Positions 9,462 to 17,376 of a stretch of 64,000 nt of DNA are shown one piece after another. The position numbers and the translations under genes were made by a program. Source of the DNA: Sphingobacterium litopenaei (GTDB lineage Bacteria > Bacteroidota > Bacteroidia > Sphingobacteriales > Sphingobacteriaceae); NCBI RefSeq assembly GCF_014692495.1, contig NZ_JACOIJ010000011.1, positions 1 through 64,000 on the forward strand. The letters are read 5' to 3'. The notes beneath the pieces were generated by a model. The model was not told where the DNA came from and ran no database searches. It was given only the letters and a program-made list of their open reading frames with translations. How positions within the stretch are numbered: the first letter of the stretch is position 1; each line of letters starts with the position of its first letter.

Positions 9462-10169
9462 ATGAACTTCAGATTATTACTCATCATAATTTTGATTCCA
9501 TTTTATACCTTCGGGCAAGAAGTTATTACTTCTGGTGATGCCTTATACAGAACCACTTTCAGTTTGATAAATGGCTCCATTATGGAAGCAACTATCAAAA
9601 ATTCCAAAACATCAAAGAGTAAAACGTCAAAAACCAAAGCTAAAATCAAAGATCTGACTTTTGAACGCTCAGAAAATCTGAGTAAAGAAATCCAAAAAAA
9701 ATTTATTGCGAGTATGATTAGAATACAGCCTGAGCTAAAAGGTCCATTGGTTAAATCTTTTGAGAATAATAAGCTTCGAAATCAGTTTGATAGGCTATTA
9801 GCCGGATATAATTATTCAGCAACTGATATGGCCGACGTGGTAACAGCCTATTTAGTAATTTCTTGGCAAATCGTGCATAACAAGAATTTTGACGATAAAA
9901 ATGGATTTAATGCAGTTCGAACTTGGGTAAGAGATATTCTCTTGAAAAGTGAGCAACTAGCCGTAATGGATAATGCTACGAAACAACTCTACGCAAAGGC
10001 ATATGGCTACCAAACCATGTTGTGTTTTAACTCGTACAAAACTTTAATTGCCAAAAGTGATCAAAAAGGATTAGATCATTTAAGGAACAATTTGTATAAA
10101 AGTGTAAGAGATAGCTTTATCGATCTTAAATCTGTAAAATTAACCCACACAGGATTCGTCAAAATTTAA
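9462..10169 (+). CDS. Secreted protein of unknown function
   Basis: A 235-residue protein with a clear N-terminal signal peptide (MNFRLLLIIILIPFYTFGQ), so it is exported to the periplasm or outer surface. After the signal there is a Lys/Ser/Thr-rich low-complexity stretch (about residues 45-65). A predicted helical domain follows, with a hydrophobic segment around ADVVTAYLVISWQIV. I do not recognise it with confidence; it vaguely resembles small domain-of-unknown-function families of secreted helical proteins. It is separated by 58 bases from the SPFH gene downstream and may be co-transcribed with it. Confidence 0.7.
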   Translation: MNFRLLLIIILIPFYTFGQEVITSGDALYRTTFSLINGSIMEATIKNSKTSKSKTSKTKAKIKDLTFERSENLSKEIQKKFIASMIRIQPELKGPLVKSFENNKLRNQFDRLLAGYNYSATDMADVVTAYLVISWQIVHNKNFDDKNGFNAVRTWVRDILLKSEQLAVMDNATKQLYAKAYGYQTMLCFNSYKTLIAKSDQKGLDHLRNNLYKSVRDSFIDLKSVKLTHTGFVKI

Positions 10170-10227
10170 TTTATCATTCTGTCTATTTTCTTATATTTAA
10201 GTATTATAAACTTAAATAAAAAAGCTA

Positions 10228-11358
10228 ATGGGCCTTTTTGATAAATTAAGAAATGAATTTATTGATATCATTGAATGGGTAGACAACAGCCAGGACACCA
10301 TCGTATGGAAATTTCCTAGATATCAGAACGAAATAAAAATGGGGGCACAGTTGACTGTTCGTGAAGGTCAAGCTGTTGTATTCATGAATGAAGGTGTGAT
10401 TGCTGATGTATTTAGCGCAGGAAGATACGAACTCAGCACACAGAATATGCCTATCCTTACCACTTTAAGAGGTTGGAAATATGGTTTCAATAGCCCTTTC
10501 AAAGCGGATGTATTTTTTGTTAGCTTACGCCAATTCACAAATCAGAAGTGGGGAACGAAAAATCCGATTATGTTGCGTGATGCGGAATTTGGTCCAGTCC
10601 GTCTACGTGCTTTTGGAACCTATTCATTTAGTGTAAAAGATCCAGCAGTATTTTTGAAAGAAATAGCAGCTACAAATCCTGATTTTTCGGTTGAAAACAT
10701 CAACGAGCAGCTGCGTAATTTAGCGGTATCACGGGGTATGGATGCTATCGCGGAATCTAAAATTCCAGTTCTGGATTTGGCATCCAATTACGATGAAGTT
10801 TCAAAAGTTATTCAAGACAAAATATCTCCTGAATTTAATGAAATAGGACTTAACCTGAACAAATTCCTAATTGAGAATATTTCCTTGCCAGAAGAAGTAG
10901 AGAAAATTTTGGACAAACGTAGCAGTATGGGAATAGTGGGAGATATGGGGGCTTTTGCGCAATTCCAAGCTGCAAATGCAATGGAAAAGGCTGCTGAAAA
11001 TCCAAACGGGGGCGGAATTATGGGCGCTGGCATGGGAGCAGGTATGGGAATGGGCATGATGGGGCAGATGGGTAATGTCTTTCAGGAACGTAAGTTCGAA
11101 GGCAATCCTCAACAGCAGGCTTCTTCTGCACCACCGCCAATTCCTGGTCAGACACAAGTAAGTTTTTATTACGTCAGTCAGGGACAACAACAAGGGCCTG
11201 TCTCATTAGTTGAATTACAAAATTTGGTTTCCACTGGAGCTGTTCAGAAAGATACATTAGTATGGTATGCAGGTCTAGCAGCTTGGGAAAAAGCCGGAGA
11301 TAACGCCGAAGTAGCTTCTTTATTCCAAAATACACCTCCTCCAATTCCAGGAGTTTAA
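10228..11358 (+). CDS. SPFH-domain protein with C-terminal GYF_2 domain (YdjI-like)
   Basis: The first 250 residues or so form an SPFH/band-7-type domain of the 'virion core protein' class related to Bacillus YdjI (features: MGLFDKLRNEFIDIIEW, GQAVVFMNEG, VRLRAFGTYSF). There is no transmembrane segment, consistent with a peripheral membrane scaffold. A Gly/Met-rich linker (about 250-290) and a proline-rich stretch lead to a GYF_2 domain at about 310-370 (YYVSQGQQQGPVSLVELQ ... DTLVWYAGLAAWEKA). Such domains bind partner proteins. The following gene, 15 bases downstream, matches the zinc-ribbon partner (YdjG-like) found with YdjI in Bacillus. A role in membrane stress or membrane-domain organisation is inference. 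Confidence 0.85.
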   Translation: MGLFDKLRNEFIDIIEWVDNSQDTIVWKFPRYQNEIKMGAQLTVREGQAVVFMNEGVIADVFSAGRYELSTQNMPILTTLRGWKYGFNSPFKADVFFVSLRQFTNQKWGTKNPIMLRDAEFGPVRLRAFGTYSFSVKDPAVFLKEIAATNPDFSVENINEQLRNLAVSRGMDAIAESKIPVLDLASNYDEVSKVIQDKISPEFNEIGLNLNKFLIENISLPEEVEKILDKRSSMGIVGDMGAFAQFQAANAMEKAAENPNGGGIMGAGMGAGMGMGMMGQMGNVFQERKFEGNPQQQASSAPPPIPGQTQVSFYYVSQGQQQGPVSLVELQNLVSTGAVQKDTLVWYAGLAAWEKAGDNAEVASLFQNTPPPIPGV

Positions 11359-11373
11359 TTCGTTTGGGAAACT

Positions 11374-12498
11374 ATGTCTTTTGAAGATAAAACTGCGGAG
11401 ATTAAGAAAAATTTGCAATGTGCTGGCTGTGGTGCGCCTTTGCATTACTTGCCAGGCACTTCATTTATGTTGTGTTCGTATTGTGGTGCTAAGAATGAGA
11501 TCCCTCAAATGGATGTCACACAGCTTACGCTCAATTTGACACCAATTCCAATAGAAGACTATTCAGCTGCTTTAGCCAACAAAAAGGATGATGTGCTGCA
11601 TCAAGAAACAGAAATAGCAAGTTGTACGAATTGTGGTGCAAGTACGACTTTAGATTCTCACATTGTATCTACTAATTGTCCATTTTGTGCTTCGCCTTTG
11701 GTAATTGATCATCATACCGAGCGAGTTATTCGCCCTAATGCACTATTGCCTTTCGGAATAGATTATAAAATCGCTTTAGCCAATCTTAAAAAGTGGGGAA
11801 AGACACTTTGGTTTGCTCCAAATGATTTGAAATACGTGCTGGATGCGCATTCGGTCAATGGATTAAAAGGCTTATATATACCGTATTGGAGTTATAATGC
11901 TTTCGTAGAATCAGAATACGAAGGGGAAAGGGGGGATTATTATTATGAAAATCGAACAGTGCGCGATAATGATGGTAAAACCCGTACCATCCAAGAGCGA
12001 AGAACTAGATGGCGCCGTACCTCTGGTGTAGTTTCAGGTCAGTTAGAAGATATTTTGATTAGTGCGTCTACATCATTGTCTCAGTCTGATGCTAACAAAG
12101 TTAATTCTTGGAATTTAGAAAAATTAGTTCCTTTTGACGAGAAATATTTATCAGGTTTTCTGGCGCAAACTTTCCAAAAGAATCATCAGGATGGTTTTGA
12201 GCTGGCGAAAGAAGTGATTGATCAAGAAGTGCAATATTGGATTCGTCGGGATATTGGTGGGGATGAGCAACGAATACGAGATTATGATATGGAGCTCAGT
12301 GATGTCACCTTACGCTATATTTTATTGCCCTTATATATGTCTTCCTATCAATATAAAAATAAGACTTATAGTGTACTAATCAATGCTTTCTCTGGTAGAG
12401 TGTATGGTGCTCGACCATATAGTTTTTGGAAAATATTCTTCTTAGTTGTCACTATCTTAATTGTATTAGCTATATATTTTGCCACTACTGGATCTTAA
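11374..12498 (+). CDS. Zinc-ribbon membrane protein (YdjG-like)
   Basis: A 374-residue protein beginning with two zinc ribbons. The first has CAGC ... CSYC (about residues 17-37) and the second CTNC ... CPFC (about 83-105). A long soluble region with WYIPYW-like aromatic segments (LYIPYWSYNAF) follows. One C-terminal transmembrane helix (about 350-370, IFFLVVTILIVLAIYF) anchors it, leaving almost no tail. This architecture matches Bacillus YdjG, often misannotated as a primosomal or helicase-like zinc-finger protein. It lies 15 bases after the SPFH gene and is surely co-transcribed, suggesting a membrane complex. No helicase or primosome motifs are present. Confidence 0.8.
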   Translation: MSFEDKTAEIKKNLQCAGCGAPLHYLPGTSFMLCSYCGAKNEIPQMDVTQLTLNLTPIPIEDYSAALANKKDDVLHQETEIASCTNCGASTTLDSHIVSTNCPFCASPLVIDHHTERVIRPNALLPFGIDYKIALANLKKWGKTLWFAPNDLKYVLDAHSVNGLKGLYIPYWSYNAFVESEYEGERGDYYYENRTVRDNDGKTRTIQERRTRWRRTSGVVSGQLEDILISASTSLSQSDANKVNSWNLEKLVPFDEKYLSGFLAQTFQKNHQDGFELAKEVIDQEVQYWIRRDIGGDEQRIRDYDMELSDVTLRYILLPLYMSSYQYKNKTYSVLINAFSGRVYGARPYSFWKIFFLVVTILIVLAIYFATTGS

Positions 12499-12578
12499 CT
12501 TTAGTCCTTTTGTCAGATATACCACTTTGGCGCGGTTATTGTTGTATATATAACAAATGATTAAAAGAAAGGTAAAAT

Positions 12579-12704
12579 ATGATCAAAAAACAAAAGGAAA
12601 AACAACACCTCGTGACAAGAAGCCCGTACATGTATTATGTAACTAACTGGGGATTCGTAGAAAAACCAACCAAACCAGAACAAAAACAAAATCAGAAACG
12701 TTAA
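12579..12704 (+). CDS. Small basic protein, 41 residues
   Basis: An ATG preceded by a purine-rich AAAGAAAGG (about 12565-12572) opens a 41-codon frame. It has a highly charged, Lys/Gln-rich start and end around a central aromatic patch (SPYMYYVTNWGF). It has no signal peptide or membrane span. It is followed by a short hairpin and then a terminator, giving the layout of an independent small gene. Similar small Lys-rich proteins occur in related genomes as far as I recall, but no function is known to me. Chance ORF remains possible. Confidence 0.55.
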   Translation: MIKKQKEKQHLVTRSPYMYYVTNWGFVEKPTKPEQKQNQKR

Positions 12705-12742
12705 CAACGGAGTTAACTTTCTGATGAAAGTTAAAAATGATG

Positions 12743-12769
12743 TGCTTTTCCATACGAAAGCATTTTTTT
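12743..12769 (+). terminator. Terminator after the 41-residue ORF
   Basis: TGCTTT and AAAGCA form a short stem followed by seven T residues. A separate perfect hairpin (AACTTTC-TGAT-GAAAGTT) lies just upstream at about 12716-12733. Confidence 0.75.
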
Positions 12770-12830
12770 GTTTATAGACCTTCCTAATTCCCTTTTTTTC
12801 TTCTTAACAATTTTTAACTAAACCCAGATT

Positions 12831-12847
12831 AAACAATTTGATTGTTT
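12831..12847. promoter_or_regulatory. Inverted repeat upstream of the Spy-like gene
   Basis: AAACAAT-TTG-ATTGTTT, a 7-3-7 inverted repeat about 55 bases before the start codon at 12902, in promoter position. It could be a regulator-binding site; no matching TAnnTTTG box is seen. Confidence 0.35.
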
Positions 12848-12901
12848 TCGCATCTATTGTGATATAAAGTTTATAATTAAAAAAGAAGGGAGAACATTAA
12901 A

Positions 12902-13399
12902 ATGAAAAAGTTTTTATCTATTGCAATACTATTATCAGGAATTACATTTGGTGCATTTGCTCAAGAGGGAGCTCGCAAACCTGTAGATAAAAAATCATAT
13001 GTACGCAAGGAGTTTGTTCGCAAGGACATGGTAAAAATGACACCAGAACAAATTGCTAAAAAACGTACAGATCAGCTTGAAAAAGAATTGAAATTGACTT
13101 CAAAACAACGTAATGAAGTGTACAAATTACAATTGGATCAAGCTAAGAAATTTAAAAAACAACAAGACGCTCGTGTTAAAGATCGTGAGAAAGCACGTAA
13201 AGAGCATTTAGCACAACGTGAGAAATTTGAAAAAATTCTTACACAAGAGCAACGCTCAATATTAAAAAATAAAATGGCGAAACGTTCGGAGCATAACTTC
13301 AAAAGAGGGGATGAGCGCAAAAAAAACTTCGATCGTCGCGATGATTCAAAACGTAGAATAGAAGGTAAAAGAACAGACCGTGATCGTAGAGTAGGTTAG
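12902..13399 (+). CDS. Spy/CpxP-like (DUF4890-type) periplasmic protein
   Basis: A 165-residue protein with a signal peptide (MKKFLSIAILLSGITFGAFAQ). The mature part is almost wholly helical and extremely basic. It contains the LTXXQ-like motifs of the Spy/CpxP fold: MTPEQIAKKRTDQLEKEL and ILTQEQRSILKNKM. Bacteroidota proteins of this kind are thought to be periplasmic chaperone-like or metal/stress-responsive proteins. The last 30 residues are an Arg/Asp/Lys-rich tail. It is flanked by its own upstream inverted repeat and a shared downstream terminator. A GGGAG element just before the ATG supports the start. Confidence 0.8.
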   Translation: MKKFLSIAILLSGITFGAFAQEGARKPVDKKSYVRKEFVRKDMVKMTPEQIAKKRTDQLEKELKLTSKQRNEVYKLQLDQAKKFKKQQDARVKDREKARKEHLAQREKFEKILTQEQRSILKNKMAKRSEHNFKRGDERKKNFDRRDDSKRRIEGKRTDRDRRVG

Positions 13400-13431
13400 T
13401 TTAATATAGTTTATTAGTTGGTTAGTTAATG

Positions 13432-13461
13432 AAAAGCCTTAATCGAAAGATTAAGGCTTTT
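13432..13461. terminator. Bidirectional terminator between Spy-like gene and ribF
   Basis: AAAAGCCTTAATC-GAAA-GATTAAGGCTTTT is a perfect 13-bp stem with A and T tracts on both sides. It serves the two convergent transcripts. Confidence 0.95.
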
Positions 13462-13469
13462 GTATGTTA

Positions 13470-14459
13470 TTAAGATTTTTGTTCTTCTTTAAAGTAAGCT
13501 CGAATCTTGAGTTCGTCTTCTTTGATTTGATGTTGTAATGCTTGTAAACTATCAAAACGCTCATCTTCGCGAATAAATTTCTTGAATCGAATACGAACAG
13601 TTCTGCTGTAAAGATCTTCGTCAAAATCTAGTAGATTGACTTCAATCTTGCGGTTCATACCGTCAACAGTCGGTCTTGTTCCAATATAACACATACCTAT
13701 CCCTCGTTTAAGGATTTCAGTTTCCTGAAAATCGCCAGAAACAACATGAGGTACATGGGGATAAATATCCACTTCCACAGCATAAATTCCATAAGCTGGA
13801 ATCAATTTATGTGATTCATGAACATTTAGATTCGCTGTTGGGAAACCAATTTGGCGACCTATTTGGTCACCTTTTTCTACAGTTCCAGTCAATTCAAAAG
13901 GATAACCTAAATAGCGATTAGCAATATCAATATCCCCTTTAATTAATGCTTCACGAATACGCGTTGAAGATACAGCTACATCTTCTATATCTTGTTTAGC
14001 AATTTCTTGCACCTGAAAATCAAAAATATGCGAGAAGTGAACTAAATCTTTGATGGAACCTTTGCGATCTTTGCCAAAATGATGGTCATAACCGATGATT
14101 ATCGTTTTTGTACCTAATTTTTCTATCAGTACATTGCGAATGTATTCTTCTGGGGACATATTAGAAAAATCGCGAGTAAAAGGTGTTATAATCAAATGAT
14201 CTAATCCACACAAGGCTAATTGATGTGCTTTCTCCTCGATATCATTGATCAGACGAAGGCTGTCATCACTTGGATTGATAATCAAACGAGGGTGAGGAAA
14301 AAAAGTTAATAATACTGTTTCGCCACCTGTCTCTTTTGCACAATCTACCAATTGCTTTAGTATCTTTTGATGACCAATATGCACACCATCAAAAGTACCA
14401 ATCGTTACAATGGCATTTTTTAGGGGCTCAAACTCTTCTAAGCTTCTATATATTTTCAT
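13470..14459 (-). CDS. ribF: Bifunctional riboflavin kinase / FAD synthetase
   Basis: Phosphorylates riboflavin to FMN and adenylylates FMN to FAD. The 329-residue length fits the two-domain enzyme. The N-terminal nucleotidyltransferase domain has GTFDGVHIGHQ (about 22-32) and the GYDHHFGKDRKG segment. The C-terminal riboflavin kinase domain has GRQIGFPTANL (about 205-215) and the catalytic-region ACYIGTRPTVDG-like segment (MCYIGTRPTVDG). It is the last gene of the ftsX-DUF3098-uppP-truB-ribF run, 8 bases after truB. The truB-ribF pairing is common across bacteria. Confidence 0.96.
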   Translation of the reverse strand: MKIYRSLEEFEPLKNAIVTIGTFDGVHIGHQKILKQLVDCAKETGGETVLLTFFPHPRLIINPSDDSLRLINDIEEKAHQLALCGLDHLIITPFTRDFSNMSPEEYIRNVLIEKLGTKTIIIGYDHHFGKDRKGSIKDLVHFSHIFDFQVQEIAKQDIEDVAVSSTRIREALIKGDIDIANRYLGYPFELTGTVEKGDQIGRQIGFPTANLNVHESHKLIPAYGIYAVEVDIYPHVPHVVSGDFQETEILKRGIGMCYIGTRPTVDGMNRKIEVNLLDFDEDLYSRTVRIRFKKFIREDERFDSLQALQHQIKEDELKIRAYFKEEQKS

Positions 14460-14467
14460 CGGATATA

Positions 14468-15193
14468 CTATACAGTTTGTGTTGTTTCAGCCTTTTGAGC
14501 TCGGATAGCGGCGATTAATTCTTCTAAATTCCATGCCTTATCCACATGAAAATCGCCACTCATCGTACGGCGCAAACTCGATAAATGAGAACCATTATTT
14601 AAAGCTTTTCCAAAATCGTGTGCTATCGAGCGGATATATGTTCCTTTAGAACATTTGATTTTGAAATATACTAAAGGTAATTCTATCTTTTCTATTTCAA
14701 ATTTTTGAATAGTAACTTGTCTTATTTTTAAAGCTACTTCTTCGCCACGTCTCGCTTTCTCGTACGCACGTTCACCATCAATCTGAACAGCAGAATGTGC
14801 TGGAGGATATTGTTCAATATCACCTTCAAAAGATTTTGCCGCAGCGTAGATTTGTTCTTTGGTGATACCCGAAATATCGAAAGTTTGATCAATTTCAGTT
14901 TCTAGGTCGTAAGATGGAGTAGTGGCACCCAATGTAATAGTTCCTGTATATTCTTTATCTTCCGCCTGGAATGAATCGATTTGTTTTGTTAATTTACCTG
15001 TACAGACAATCAACAAACCTGACGCTAAGGGATCTAAAGTTCCGGCATGGCCTACTTTCAATTTTAGTGGTTTCATCGTATTACGAAGTTTGCCCACTAC
15101 ATCAAAACTTGTCCACGTTATTGGTTTGTCGACCAATAAAACTTCTCCTTCAGTGAAAGCGAATACTTTGTCTGTTTTTTGAATTTCTTCCAT
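14468..15193 (-). CDS. truB: tRNA pseudouridine(55) synthase
   Basis: Makes pseudouridine at position 55 in the T-loop of most tRNAs. The 241-residue length is that of the short TruB form lacking an extended C-terminal PUA domain. The catalytic aspartate is in GHAGTLDPLASGLL (about residues 48-61). The motif GTYIRSIAHDFG is near 185-196. Its start codon overlaps the uppP stop (TAATG), indicating translational coupling, and ribF follows within 8 bases. Confidence 0.96.
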   Translation of the reverse strand: MEEIQKTDKVFAFTEGEVLLVDKPITWTSFDVVGKLRNTMKPLKLKVGHAGTLDPLASGLLIVCTGKLTKQIDSFQAEDKEYTGTITLGATTPSYDLETEIDQTFDISGITKEQIYAAAKSFEGDIEQYPPAHSAVQIDGERAYEKARRGEEVALKIRQVTIQKFEIEKIELPLVYFKIKCSKGTYIRSIAHDFGKALNNGSHLSSLRRTMSGDFHVDKAWNLEELIAAIRAQKAETTQTV

Positions 15194-15987
15194 TAAATAA
15201 TCTGTAAGCTATGACCACTTAAAAGCATAGCTATAATCACTAACCCAACCACAATTCTATACCAACCAAACATTTTGAATCCATATTTGGTCAATAAATC
15301 TATAAATGTCTTGATGGCAATAATGGCAACCACAAAGCCAACAAGGTTTCCTACAATAAGTAAGTTAATTTCTTCTCCAGTGAACGTATGTCCTTCCTTG
15401 AAGAATTTGTACAATTTAACGACAGAAGCCCCCAACATCATGGGAATAGCCAAAAAGAATGAAAATTCTGCAGCTGCTTTGCGTGATAATTTTTGTGTCA
15501 TACCACCCACAATCGTACTCGCCGAACGAGATGTGCCTGGTATTAAGGCCAAACATTGATAGCATCCGATAATAAAAGCTTGTTTGAAAGAAATATCATC
15601 CGACGATTCTGTAGTAGGTTTATTAAACCATTTGTCTACGAATAATAAGATCACACCACCAATAACTAGCATAACACCAACCATCAATGGGCTTTCTAAT
15701 AAAGAATCAATAAAATCATTAAATACTAAACCTAAAATGGAAGCTGGAATAGCTGCCACAACAAGTTTGTAATAGAAATCCATTGATTTGAAAAATCTTT
15801 TCCAGTATAATACTAAAACGGAAAGAATAGTACCTAATTGTATAACGATAGTAAATAACTTGACAAATGCTGATGGTTCTAATCCCATCAACGCAGTGCC
15901 AATAATCATATGTCCAGTGGAAGAAACAGGTAAAAATTCGGTAAGGCCTTCTATTATTGCTAATATAATAGCTTCAAAATAACTCAT
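15193..15987 (-). CDS. uppP: Undecaprenyl-diphosphatase (BacA family)
   Basis: An integral membrane phosphatase that recycles undecaprenyl pyrophosphate to the monophosphate lipid carrier for peptidoglycan and other envelope polymers. The 264 residues contain both family signatures: EGLTEFLPVSSTGHM (about 13-27) and PGTSRSAST (about 148-156, catalytic region). About eight membrane spans are evident. It lies between a DUF3098 gene and truB in the Bacteroidota-conserved block and overlaps truB by one base. High copy of this gene elsewhere gives bacitracin tolerance; nothing here suggests special resistance. Confidence 0.96.
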   Translation of the reverse strand: MSYFEAIILAIIEGLTEFLPVSSTGHMIIGTALMGLEPSAFVKLFTIVIQLGTILSVLVLYWKRFFKSMDFYYKLVVAAIPASILGLVFNDFIDSLLESPLMVGVMLVIGGVILLFVDKWFNKPTTESSDDISFKQAFIIGCYQCLALIPGTSRSASTIVGGMTQKLSRKAAAEFSFFLAIPMMLGASVVKLYKFFKEGHTFTGEEINLLIVGNLVGFVVAIIAIKTFIDLLTKYGFKMFGWYRIVVGLVIIAMLLSGHSLQII

Positions 15988-16004
15988 TAGGTAAAAAAGA
16001 AAAT

Positions 16005-16238
16005 TTATTTTTTGGGTTTATACAATATTGCTACGAATCCGATGGCAAATCCTAAAACGACAACTAGTGGTGCTAAAGTGATTTTAGTAAAACTATAAAT
16101 GTCTTTAGTACCCATCATTAGTAAGAAACCAATTGCCACGACGATAATGCTAGCAATAAAGATGAGATAATTTACTTTTTGGAATACAAAAACCGAAGTC
16201 TTTTTATCCGAATTTGAAATTGTTTTATTTTCTGCCAT
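16005..16238 (-). CDS. DUF3098 small membrane protein
   Basis: A 77-residue protein with a short charged N-terminus and two predicted transmembrane helices (about 25-42 and 52-70). It ends in a basic tail. Family DUF3098 is found in Bacteroidota almost always between ftsX and uppP, as here. Function is unknown; the position suggests a link with cell division or envelope growth. It lies 17 bases from uppP and 37 from ftsX, in the same transcription unit. Confidence 0.85.
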   Translation of the reverse strand: MAENKTISNSDKKTSVFVFQKVNYLIFIASIIVVAIGFLLMMGTKDIYSFTKITLAPLVVVLGFAIGFVAILYKPKK

Positions 16239-16275
16239 AATTTTAAATCACAAAGGATTAATTTTTGATTTGATA

Positions 16276-17154
16276 TTAACGATAAAGGCTATGCGATTTA
16301 GCTTTTAAATATTTCGTTACCGCAAAGTAAGTACTCAATGCTGAGATTAAAATACCTAATCCCACTACGACAATAAAGATAGCCACAAATTGTCCCCAGT
16401 TTTGTAAGAAAATTAATTCTGGAACTTGTTTTTGCGCAAACTGTAATGTGAAAATCAATAGTAAAATAGCAATTAATGCACCAATTAAGCCATGAATAAT
16501 ACCATAAATGATGTAGGGCTTGCGGATGAAACCTTTAGTTGCCCCAATTAATTGCATACTTTTAATCAAGAAACGTTGCGAATAAATCGCTAAACGAATG
16601 GTATTATTAATCAATGCTATTGCAATAACCAATAAAATAACCGTGAAAGCTAATACCACGATGGAGATAATGCGAATGTTTTTGTTCACCATATCAATCA
16701 AAGATTCCTGATAAACAATCTCTTTTACGCGACTATTTTTAGCAACTTTATCAATAAAAGGCTGAATACTGTCTGCATTTGCATATTGCTCTTTCAAGTA
16801 AATATCGATAGATGGTAATAGGGGATTTGTGCCCAAATATTCGACGAAATCTTCACCCAAATCTTCTTTTAGGTTTTTCGCAGCCAACTCTTTGGATACA
16901 TATTCCGTACGCAAGACGTATTCTTCTTTTTCCAAATCTTTCTGTAAGGATAGTACATCGCCCTCATTGACATTATCATTTACGATTACATTCAATACGA
17001 TGTTTTCTTTTACATACTTCGAAAGATTCTTTGCATGCACTAAGATTAACCCTAAAAGTCCTGTCATTAGCAATACCAATGCAATACTAATTACAGTTGA
17101 AATGTATACTGATTTTGTTTTTTTTCTTGGAGAGCCTTGTTCTATTACTGACAT
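16276..17154 (-). CDS. ftsX: Cell division protein FtsX
   Basis: The permease-like partner of FtsE, which couples the division ring to peptidoglycan hydrolases. I take the ATG at 17154 (MSVIEQGSPRKKTKSVYIS, 292 residues) over the longer frame to 17220, because the upstream part is not FtsX-like. One N-terminal membrane helix (about 20-42) is followed by a roughly 110-residue periplasmic loop (the FtsX extracellular domain) and three C-terminal helices. No ftsE lies next to it; in Bacteroidota ftsE is commonly elsewhere. It is the first gene of the run to ribF. Confidence 0.93.
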   Translation of the reverse strand: MSVIEQGSPRKKTKSVYISTVISIALVLLMTGLLGLILVHAKNLSKYVKENIVLNVIVNDNVNEGDVLSLQKDLEKEEYVLRTEYVSKELAAKNLKEDLGEDFVEYLGTNPLLPSIDIYLKEQYANADSIQPFIDKVAKNSRVKEIVYQESLIDMVNKNIRIISIVVLAFTVILLVIAIALINNTIRLAIYSQRFLIKSMQLIGATKGFIRKPYIIYGIIHGLIGALIAILLLIFTLQFAQKQVPELIFLQNWGQFVAIFIVVVGLGILISALSTYFAVTKYLKAKSHSLYR

Positions 17155-17376
17155 AAAGCTTGTGTTTTTAATTAGTGCGAAAGTAACGATTTCTGATGAT
17201 TTTCGGGGAATAAATGTCAACTAATATGCGACGTTATGTTATAATTTAACATTTATTTACTTTTTATGGATGCGGGGAGTGACTCCATATCTCAAAATAA
17301 TCCGTTTGTCGAAAAGTAATATTCAAAATTTGCCTTAAAATCGCTATTTTCGCAATTCTTTTATAAGGTACTAGAA

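Noticed and set aside
16276..17220. Longer FtsX start at 17220
   Set aside because: The extra 22 residues are not FtsX-like; the ATG at 17154 gives the usual N-terminus.
17240..17300. Small hairpin GGAGT-G-ACTCC upstream of leuS as a T-box riboswitch
   Set aside because: Too short, lacks a T-box sequence and specifier stem, and T-boxes are not expected in this phylum.
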